Assembly (NCBI GenBank): GCA_004556705.1
Contig: SFGA01000023.1
Location: 1 to 28,366 of the forward strand
Direction of reading: 5' to 3'
Source of the DNA: Ruminococcus sp.
GTDB lineage: Bacteria > Bacillota > Clostridia > Oscillospirales > Acutalibacteraceae
Length of the DNA stretch: 28,366 nucleotides
Shown here: piece after piece, positions 23,001-28,366 of the stretch
How the letters are laid out: each line of letters opens with the position of its first letter
Numbering within the stretch: the stretch's first letter is position 1
The notes under the pieces: model-generated
Seen by the model: only the letters and a program-made list of their open reading frames with translations
Told to the model about the DNA's origin: nothing
Databases searched by the model: none
Translations under genes and position numbers: made by a program

Positions 23001-23758
23001 TGTGCCGTCTCAAGTGTGGGCGGCTCGCCGGGACGAAGTCTCTTATAAACCTCGATAAGAGCCTGCTCTGTATTGATAGTGGTATCCTTTTCAAGCGTAG
23101 CCTTAATTCTCTCGTCATAGCCGAAGAATTCAAGGATATCGGTGTTCGAGCTGAGTCCCAACGCTCTGATAAAGGTTGTGATGTAAATCTTTCTGTTCTT
23201 GTCTATACGAACATAGAAAAGGTCGTTCTGATCTGTCTCATATTCAAGCCAAGCACCCCTGTTCGGGATAACGGTTGCGGAATAAAGTTCCTTACCGGTC
23301 TTGTCGTGAGTCATATCAAAATATACGCTGGGAGAACGAACGAGCTGTGAAATGATAACACGCTCAGCACCGTTGATAACGAAAGTTCCCGACTCGGTCA
23401 TAAGTGGGAAATCGCCCATATAAATCTCATTCTCTTTGATTTCGCCCGTTTCCTTGTTAAGAAGTCTTGCGGTTACTCTCAAGGGAGCTGCGTAAGTAGT
23501 ATCTCTCTCCTTACATTCCTTTACAGTGTATTTCGGGGTGTCATCCATTCTGTAATCTACGAAACTCAGCGCAAGATTGCCGGAAAAGTCTGTAATTTCC
23601 GCAACATCACGGAATACTTCCTTCAATCCTTTGTCAAGAAACCACTTGTACGAATCCTTCTGAACCTCGATAAGGTTAGGTATCTGCATAACCTCATTGA
23701 TTTTCGAGAAAGTCATACGGGTTGTTTTTCCGAATTTTTCAGGTTTGACATTCACCAT
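20039..23758 (-). CDS. rpoB: RNA polymerase beta subunit
   Basis: 1239 residues. The rifampicin region GSSPLSQFMDQ...THKRRLSALGPGG runs from about 491 to 520. It keeps the drug-contact residues (Q, D, H and S at the classical positions), so a rifampicin-sensitive genotype is predicted. Conserved blocks GRMCPIETPEGPNIGLI and, later, GRHGNKGVVSRILPQEDMPFL are intact. The last 60 or so residues are an acidic, Asp/Glu-rich tail ending DDDEFNDDEF. ATG 23758 is chosen because the GTG at 23770 abuts the GGAGA site, which is well placed for 23758. It is transcribed with rpoC from a strong promoter at 23926-23954. rplJ-rplL, which usually precede rpoB, are not there. Instead a divergent beta-galactosidase gene follows 275 bases away. 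Confidence 0.98.
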   Translation of the reverse strand: MVNVKPEKFGKTTRMTFSKINEVMQIPNLIEVQKDSYKWFLDKGLKEVFRDVAEITDFSGNLALSFVDYRMDDTPKYTVKECKERDTTYAAPLRVTARLLNKETGEIKENEIYMGDFPLMTESGTFVINGAERVIISQLVRSPSVYFDMTHDKTGKELYSATVIPNRGAWLEYETDQNDLFYVRIDKNRKIYITTFIRALGLSSNTDILEFFGYDERIKATLEKDTTINTEQALIEVYKRLRPGEPPTLETAQAHLDGLFFDPRRYDLSRVGRYKYNKKLGISSRLEGFKVTQPVISELTGEILADAGEMITPELAYRIEQEGVTVAYVDSEGKEVKVYSNGMVDIGEYVPMFTEDELEEIGINEKVRFTVLQEILNKCGDDKDALREEMANRADDLIPKHIIIDDIMASINYLNCIACGVGVTDDIDHLGNRRIRSVGELLQNQFRIGFSRMERVVKERMTLQAQEPDKVTPAALINIRPVMAAIKEFFGSSPLSQFMDQTNPLSELTHKRRLSALGPGGLSRDRAGFEVRDVHYSHYGRMCPIETPEGPNIGLISYLATFAKINKYGFIEAPFRKIDKETGVVLNEVEYMTADVEDNYIVAQANEPLDENGRFVNSKVTARFRDEFLEVNASDADYMDVSPKMLVSVATAMIPFLENDDANRALMGSNMQKQAVPLLKTDSPIVGTGMEYKAAVDSGTVILAKRAGTVVKVDAQKIEIAVKGGDVDTYELIKFMRSNQDTCINQRPIVSEGEEVTEGQVIADGPATSNGEISLGKNALIGFMTWEGYNYEDAVLINEKLVRDDVYTSVHIEEFEIEARDTKLGAEQITRDIPNVGEDALANLDENGIIRVGAEVHSGDILVGKVTPKGETELTAEERLLRAIFGEKAREVRDTSLKVPHGEYGIVVDVEVFTRENSDELSPGVNKVVRCYIAQKRKLSVGDKMAGRHGNKGVVSRILPQEDMPFLDDGTPLDIVLNPLGVPSRMNIGQVLEVHLGFAFRKLGQKIATPVFDGAHESDIRDALREAGYREDGKSILTDGRTGLKFDNPVTVGIMYYLKLHHLVDDKIHARSTGPYSLVTQQPLGGKAQFGGQRFGEMEVWALEAYGAAYTLQEILTVKSDDLVGRVKTYESIVKGQNIPKPGVPESFKVLVKELQALALDIRVLDKDNNEIDLKQNFDDEMDTPVVANEDMSYVNDASLDDGYVTDEDAEKELGEDAFNEYITDDDSFDDDEFNDDEF

Positions 23759-23925
23759 AGGGCTTATCACTCTCCATCATTATTTTTATCTTAAAGGCTT
23801 TTTCACAAGCCCGGAGATTACTCTCAAAACGGTTAAATATGCTCTTGATTTTTAACACATATTATGGTAAAATACCGTTACGTTGATAAATGAAAAGGCA
23901 TACATTTCCATTCTAATAGCAGTTA

Positions 23926-23954
23926 ATTATAAACCATTCGTTCAACAATGTCAA
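23926..23954 (-). promoter_or_regulatory. rpoBC promoter
   Basis: On the minus strand a perfect TTGACA (23954-23949), 17-base spacer and TATAAT (23931-23926). The leader to ATG 23758 is about 160 bases. It includes a small GGCTT/AAGCC hairpin (23796-23811) near the ribosome binding site. The strength of the promoter suits a transcription unit that begins at rpoB. Confidence 0.85.
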
Positions 23955-23968
23955 TAGATATTGTTGAA
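23941..23968. promoter_or_regulatory. 9-bp inverted repeat over the rpoB -35 box, possible operator
   Basis: TTCAACAAT (23941-23949) and ATTGTTGAA (23960-23968) are a perfect 9-base inverted repeat with a 10-base spacer. It covers the rpoB -35 hexamer and lies 66 bases before the divergent lacZ start. The symmetry suits a dimeric regulator, but no regulator gene is in the window. Confidence 0.4.
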
Positions 23969-24033
23969 ATATTTTTATTTATAATGTATTTGACCTGCTT
24001 TATTATGTAAACAAAGAAAAAGGGAGTTATAAA

Positions 24034-27000
24034 ATGGCAAAAAACAAGTATGATTGGGAAAATCCCGCCGTCATCAAAAGGAATAAAGAGGACGGTCACG
24101 TTATAGCATTCTGCTATGACGACGAAAAATCTGCGCTTGAAAGAAAGCCGTCGGATTACAAGGTTACTCTTGACGGCAAATGGAAATTCTATTGGCAGAT
24201 GGGCATTGAGGGCTGCCCCGAGAGCTTCTACAAGCCCGATTTTGACGACAGCGATTGGAAGTACATAACAGTTCCGTCTGTTTGGCAGACTGAAAAGACA
24301 GGCAGCTTCCCCTACTATTACGCAAGCACTTTTCCCCGTGCTATCAGCCGTAAAAAGTCTAAAATTCCGTCAATCGACCACGATATGCAGGAAATCGGAA
24401 TTTACAGAAGAGAGTTTGACCTACCCGAGAATTTCTCGGACAAGGAGGTTTTTCTCCATTTCGGCGCAGTTAAATCCGCAATCGAGGTTTATGTAAACGG
24501 CAGCTTTGTAGGCTATTCGCAGGGTGCTATGACTCCTCACGAATTTGATATTACAAAGTATCTTGTCCCCGGTAAGAACTCTGTTGCCGCAAAGGTTTAC
24601 CGTTACAGCGACGCACAGTACATTGAGGATCAGGATATGTGGCTGCTCTGCGGTATTTACAGAGAGGTTTATATCTTCGCAGAGCCAAAGGTTTGCCTGC
24701 GTGACTTCTTTATCACAACAGACCTTGACAAGGACTACAATAACTCGGACGTTGAGCTTGAAGTTCAGGTCAACAACTATCATTCAAAGGATAAAAAAGC
24801 AAAAGTTACAGCTTATATCGAAAGAAACGGCAAGAAAACTCCTATCGGAGAGGCAGAGCTTGTTGCCAAAAACGGCGTAAACAAAGTGCATTTGAAAACA
24901 ACGGTTGAGTCGCCCGAAAAGTGGTCGGCTGAGGTTCCGAATCTCTACAACCTTGTTATCGAGCTTGACGCCGAGAAGCATTCAAAGGTTTACAAGTCAA
25001 TCCGCTTCGGCTTTAAGAAGGTTGAAATCGTCGGTGAGAAAATCCTTTTCAACGGTCAGCCTATGATGCTTCGTGGCACAAACCGTCACGACTTCGACCC
25101 TGATCACGGCTGGGCAGTTCCTAAGGAGAGATTTTTGCAGGATATGAGCCTTATGAAGAAGGCAAATATCAACGCAATCCGTACCTCACACTATCCGGAT
25201 GACCCGTATTTCTATGAATTGGCAGACGAATACGGCTTCTATGTTATGGACGAGTGCGATATGGAGAGCCACGGCGTAAGACGTAAGGGCGTACCGGGCA
25301 GCAATCCCGTTTGGACTCCTGCGGTTGTCGATAAGATGGAGAGAATGGTGCTTCGTGACAGAAACCACGCTTGCGTATTTATGTGGTCACTCGGTAACGA
25401 GGCAGGCGACGGCGAAAACTTCGTTAAGATGAAAGAAGCTGCATTAAGACTTGACACAACCCGTCAGTTCCACTATGAAGGCGACTTTGACTTTACAAAG
25501 AGCGACGTTATTTCGAGAATGTATCCGCTTGAGGACACAATGAAGAAGCTCGGCAACCGTGAGCCTATCACAATCACTCTTTATGATAACATTGCAAATC
25601 AGCTTGCAGCCGACTCAAAGCCAATTCCGAAAGAGGCTTATACTCGCCCCGTAATTCTCTGCGAATATGCTCACGCTATGGAAAACAGCTTGGGCAACTT
25701 CCAGGAATATATGGACGATTTTGAAAAGTACGATAATATGTGCGGCGGCTTTATCTGGGATTTCGTTGACCAGTCCATTCGCTACAAGGCTGAGGACGGC
25801 GACCATTGGCTTTACGGTACAGACTTTGAGAAAAAAGAGCCGAGAAAGCCCTTGCAGCTTCCGAACACAACGGCAATGACAGGCTCAAACACATATTTCT
25901 GCGCTAACGGTATCGTTGCTGCCGACAGAAAGCCCCACCCCTCATATTATGAAGTTAAAAAGGTTTATGCCGAGATGAAAATCAAGGAAAAAGACCTTGA
26001 AAATAAGAAATTCACTCTTATCAACAAGCATCTTTTCACGGACCTTTCCGAATTTGAAATCAAGTGGGTTGTCAATGCAGACGGCGTTGAGGTTCAGTCG
26101 GGCTCACTCGGCACTGTTAAGGTTGCACCGCTTAGCGAAACCGAAATCACAGTTCCGTATGATATAAAGGAATATGAAAACAAGGAATATGTGCTTATTC
26201 TTTCGTTCATCACAAAAGAGGATAAGCCTTATTGCGAAAAGGGATACGAGCAGGCATTTGACCAGTTCATTATAAAGGAAAAGACAGATGTTGAAGAAAA
26301 CTATGAGCCGAAAGAGGTTTCGTTCTCAAAGCACGAGGGCAAAATCGTTGTAAACGGCGACGGTTTCTCGCTTGTTATCAAGCACGGCAAAATCGTTTCT
26401 CTTAAATATAACGAAAAGGAATATGTCAAGACGGAAATCAAGCCCAACTTCTTCCGTCCGATTACCGACAATGACCTTTCAAATACAAACTTCGTTCCGT
26501 TCCTCATTCCGCTTCATCCCTATTACAGATGGCAGAAAGCTACGGACAAGTTAAGCGGTATCCTTTCGGGCGTTGACAAAAATGCCGACGGCACACTTGA
26601 ATTGAGCTTCGAGTGGGATGTTCTTTCAATGTCGGGCGTTCGTTCAAAGCTCACTATTTATCCGAACGGCAAAATTAAGTTCTACTTAAAGGGTACACCG
26701 AAGGGCGGCGCACTTCTCCGCTTCGGTACTCAGTTCGGACTTGTTGAGGAATTGGACAACGTTAAGTGGTACGGCAGAGGTCCGCAGGAGACTTATCCCG
26801 ACAGAAAGACCGGCGGTAAAATCGGTATTTGGGAAAAGACCGTCAATGACCTTGAGCACCACTATATGCGTCCGCAGGAGAACGGCAACAGAGTTGACGT
26901 AAGATATGTTGAGCTTACCTCTCACGACGGAGAAAAGGGACTCAAGTTCACCTCTCCCTGTGCTACTCCCCTTGCGTTCAGCGCTTGGCACTACACACAG

Positions 27001-27186
27001 AATGCGCTTGAAAAGGCAACGCATATCCACAACCTCAAGCACACCGACATTACAACCTTTAACTATGACCTCGCTCAAATGGGCGTAGGCGGCGATATGC
27101 CGGGCGACGCACACGTTCGTGAGCCGTACATTCTTCATTCCAATAAAGAGTACGAATACAGCTTCACAGTTGAACCGTTGGAATAA
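24034..27186 (+). CDS. lacZ: beta-galactosidase, GH2 family (LacZ type)
   Basis: 1050 residues, the size of the five-domain LacZ enzymes. It lacks a signal peptide, so it is cytoplasmic and should hydrolyse lactose or other beta-galactosides. The N-terminal jelly-roll domain includes DMWLLCGIYR, with D201 as in E. coli numbering. The TIM barrel starts near RGTNRHDFDPDHG (347-359). The acid/base is E456 (WSLGNEAGDG) and the nucleophile is E544 (ILCEYAHAMENSLG), followed by GGFIWDFVDQS. The C-terminal small-chain domain ends with GVGGDMPGDAHVREPYIL. ATG 24034 has AGGGAG upstream. It is a single-gene unit with its own terminator and no adjacent lactose permease, phosphotransferase gene or regulator. 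The promoter is unclear: TATAAT at 23980-23985 has no good -35 box. Confidence 0.94.
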   Translation: MAKNKYDWENPAVIKRNKEDGHVIAFCYDDEKSALERKPSDYKVTLDGKWKFYWQMGIEGCPESFYKPDFDDSDWKYITVPSVWQTEKTGSFPYYYASTFPRAISRKKSKIPSIDHDMQEIGIYRREFDLPENFSDKEVFLHFGAVKSAIEVYVNGSFVGYSQGAMTPHEFDITKYLVPGKNSVAAKVYRYSDAQYIEDQDMWLLCGIYREVYIFAEPKVCLRDFFITTDLDKDYNNSDVELEVQVNNYHSKDKKAKVTAYIERNGKKTPIGEAELVAKNGVNKVHLKTTVESPEKWSAEVPNLYNLVIELDAEKHSKVYKSIRFGFKKVEIVGEKILFNGQPMMLRGTNRHDFDPDHGWAVPKERFLQDMSLMKKANINAIRTSHYPDDPYFYELADEYGFYVMDECDMESHGVRRKGVPGSNPVWTPAVVDKMERMVLRDRNHACVFMWSLGNEAGDGENFVKMKEAALRLDTTRQFHYEGDFDFTKSDVISRMYPLEDTMKKLGNREPITITLYDNIANQLAADSKPIPKEAYTRPVILCEYAHAMENSLGNFQEYMDDFEKYDNMCGGFIWDFVDQSIRYKAEDGDHWLYGTDFEKKEPRKPLQLPNTTAMTGSNTYFCANGIVAADRKPHPSYYEVKKVYAEMKIKEKDLENKKFTLINKHLFTDLSEFEIKWVVNADGVEVQSGSLGTVKVAPLSETEITVPYDIKEYENKEYVLILSFITKEDKPYCEKGYEQAFDQFIIKEKTDVEENYEPKEVSFSKHEGKIVVNGDGFSLVIKHGKIVSLKYNEKEYVKTEIKPNFFRPITDNDLSNTNFVPFLIPLHPYYRWQKATDKLSGILSGVDKNADGTLELSFEWDVLSMSGVRSKLTIYPNGKIKFYLKGTPKGGALLRFGTQFGLVEELDNVKWYGRGPQETYPDRKTGGKIGIWEKTVNDLEHHYMRPQENGNRVDVRYVELTSHDGEKGLKFTSPCATPLAFSAWHYTQNALEKATHIHNLKHTDITTFNYDLAQMGVGGDMPGDAHVREPYILHSNKEYEYSFTVEPLE

Positions 27187-27204
27187 TAAATTCATAAACT
27201 AAAC

Positions 27205-27242
27205 AAAGCAGGAATGAATTGTTAATTTATTCCTGCTTTTTT
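27205..27242 (+). terminator. lacZ terminator
   Basis: AAAGCAGGAAT (27205-27215) pairs perfectly with ATTCCTGCTTT (27229-27239), followed by more T. It lies 18 bases after the lacZ stop. Confidence 0.88.
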
Positions 27243-27243
27243 A

Positions 27244-27272
27244 TTGACATTTAAGTAACTTTTTTGTAAAAT
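27244..27272 (+). promoter_or_regulatory. promoter of the DMT transporter gene
   Basis: TTGACA (27244-27249), a 17-base spacer and TAAAAT (27267-27272), directly after the lacZ terminator. The downstream gene is therefore its own unit. Confidence 0.8.
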
Positions 27273-27308
27273 TATACGGCATTATTCAAAGAAAGGTTTT
27301 AGAAAATT

Positions 27309-28211
27309 ATGTGGTTTTGGTTTTCATTGATTGCATTGTTCTGCTGGAGTGGCTCGGACTTGTTCTCAAAGCTCGGTTGCGCCGATAAGTCGGACAAATA
27401 CAGTCACTACAAAATGGTTACCGCCGTTGGCGTTGTTATGGGCTTACACGCTCTGTATTCGATTTTTGTCGGCGGCGTTGAGGTTACGGGAAGCGCAATT
27501 CTTCGCTATCTCCCCGTTTCCGCATTGTATATCGTTTCAATGGCGATCGGATATATCGGCTTGCGCTATATTGAGCTTTCGATTTCCTCGCCTATATGCA
27601 ATTCCTCCGGTGCGATCGTTGCGGTTATCTGCCTTATCACAGGTCAGACGCTCGCAGTTCCGCAGTACATTGCGGTTGCACTTGTTTGTATCGCCGTTAT
27701 CGCACTCGGCTTTGTCGAGGCCAACGAGGACGACGAATTGAGAGCACTCAGACAGGAAAAGTCAAATTACAAGTATTCAAAATCGGCTCTTGCTATCGTT
27801 CTTCCGCTTATCTACTGCTTGCTTGACGCACTCGGAACCTTTGCGGACAGCATTGTGCTTGAAACTCTTGACGAGGACGTTGCAAACACCGCTTATGAGC
27901 TTACATTCCTTATCTGCGGTATCGTAGCGTTCATCTATGTTAAGTTCATCAAAAAGCAGAGGTATTTCCCGAAAAAAGAAGTTCCGAAATATGCAGGTGC
28001 GATTTTCGAGACAGCAGGTCAGTTCGCATATATCTATGCTCTCGCTGACTCGGAGCACGTTGCAATGGCTGCACCGATTATCTCGGCTTACTGCCTGCTT
28101 TCGGTTGTATGGGGCAGAATTTTCATTAAGGAAAAGCTTTCGTGGAAGCATTATCTCACAATCGCAATCGCAATAGTGGGTATTGTTATCCTCGGACTTT
28201 ACGATGCATAA
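27309..28211 (+). CDS. EamA/DMT-superfamily transporter
   Basis: 300 residues with about ten hydrophobic helices in two halves (1-130 and 155-300), joined by a charged loop, EANEDDELRALRQEKSN. This is the EamA duplicated drug/metabolite transporter architecture. Helix ends such as YIGLRYIELSISSPICNSSG and the closing IFIKEKLSWKHYLTIAIAIV (a GE/KEKL..... final-helix pattern) are typical. The substrate is unknown; amino acids, sugars and other metabolites are all possible in this superfamily. ATG 27309 has AGAAAGG upstream at a slightly long spacing. It has its own promoter, and the end-of-window repeat follows 23 bases after the stop. Sitting next to lacZ does not by itself link it to lactose, because a terminator and a promoter separate them. 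Confidence 0.88.
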   Translation: MWFWFSLIALFCWSGSDLFSKLGCADKSDKYSHYKMVTAVGVVMGLHALYSIFVGGVEVTGSAILRYLPVSALYIVSMAIGYIGLRYIELSISSPICNSSGAIVAVICLITGQTLAVPQYIAVALVCIAVIALGFVEANEDDELRALRQEKSNYKYSKSALAIVLPLIYCLLDALGTFADSIVLETLDEDVANTAYELTFLICGIVAFIYVKFIKKQRYFPKKEVPKYAGAIFETAGQFAYIYALADSEHVAMAAPIISAYCLLSVVWGRIFIKEKLSWKHYLTIAIAIVGIVILGLYDA

Positions 28212-28234
28212 ACTTTCAAATCTGATGAGAATCC

Positions 28235-28363
28235 GGCTCCCTCTGACGAGGGAGCTGTCATTTTGTCAAAAATGACTGAGGGAGAGAAAGCAATAAACAG
28301 CAAATTTTCGTTATCTCTCCCTCAGTTTCGCTACGCTCAACAGCTCCCTCGTCAGAGGGAGCC
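28235..28363. repeat. MITE-like palindromic repeat, copy 2 (complete)
   Basis: A 129-base element bounded by perfect 24-base terminal inverted repeats (28235-28258 and 28340-28363). Each arm is itself a small hairpin (CTCCCTC-TGAC-GAGGGAG). Inside is a second perfect inverted repeat, ACTGAGGGAGAGA (28275-28287) and TCTCTCCCTCAGT (28314-28326). It has no reading frame of note, so it is non-autonomous and would depend on a transposase elsewhere, or it is a REP/BIME-like repeat. No target-site duplication can be judged because the window ends three bases later. Copy 1 opens the window in the opposite orientation. Confidence 0.9.
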
Positions 28364-28366
28364 TGT

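Noticed and set aside
23964..23985. TTGAAA and TATAAT as the lacZ promoter
   Set aside because: The spacing is far shorter than 16-18 bases, and no alternative -35 box fits. The lacZ promoter was therefore left uncalled.
27187..27308. lacZ and the DMT transporter as one lactose system
   Set aside because: A strong terminator and a consensus promoter separate them, and DMT proteins are not typical lactose transporters.

Overview
The window looks like a chromosomal segment of an anaerobic, low-to-moderate-GC member of the Bacillota, most probably a gut-type clostridium of the Ruminococcaceae/Oscillospirales kind. That placement is an inference. It rests on the protein types (BofA-like membrane protein, PyrR attenuation, DUF1292 protein, clostridial RpoB/RpoC), consensus SigA-like promoters, strong AGGAGG-type ribosome binding sites and short palindromic repeats. 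Nearly all of the window is ordinary core genome. I see no phage, conjugative element, CRISPR array, toxin-antitoxin pair or defence island, and no convincing undescribed multi-gene system.

Layout. 1-490: gene-free repeat zone with three short palindromic repeats, then a tRNA-Val(GAC) with its own terminator. 614-1764: a BofA-family membrane protein (-) and an unrecognised 223-aa soluble protein (+). 1787-3891: pyrR-uraA pyrimidine salvage operon (-), with its promoter and a PyrR-type transcription attenuator. 3951-5370: plsY, a DUF1292 gene and a probable 6S RNA (+). 5415-10267: three-gene operon (-) of a heterodimeric ABC exporter followed by hflX. 10325-11630: a CPA2-type cation/proton antiporter (+). 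11720-23954: the transcription/translation block rpoB-rpoC-rpsL-rpsG-fusA-tuf (-), with candidate promoters before rpoB, rpsL, rpsG and tuf. 24034-27242: a large GH2 beta-galactosidase (+). 27244-28211: a DMT/EamA transporter (+). 28235-28363: a complete copy of the palindromic repeat that also opens the window, in the opposite orientation.

How the genes work together. rpoB/rpoC encode the large RNA polymerase subunits. rpsL, rpsG, fusA and tuf supply ribosomal proteins S12 and S7 and elongation factors G and Tu. The putative 6S RNA would target the same polymerase, and HflX acts on ribosomes. PyrR would sense UMP and switch its own operon, including the uracil permease, by antitermination. 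PlsY makes lysophosphatidate for membrane lipids.

The most useful points for a second look are the inverted repeat copies at both window ends, the 6S RNA, the PyrR leader with a slightly atypical binding loop, the hairpin that also contains promoter hexamers before tuf, the terminator-like hairpins in the rpsL leader, the inverted repeat over the rpoB -35 box beside lacZ, the absence of rplL directly upstream of rpoB, and the unknown 223-aa protein.
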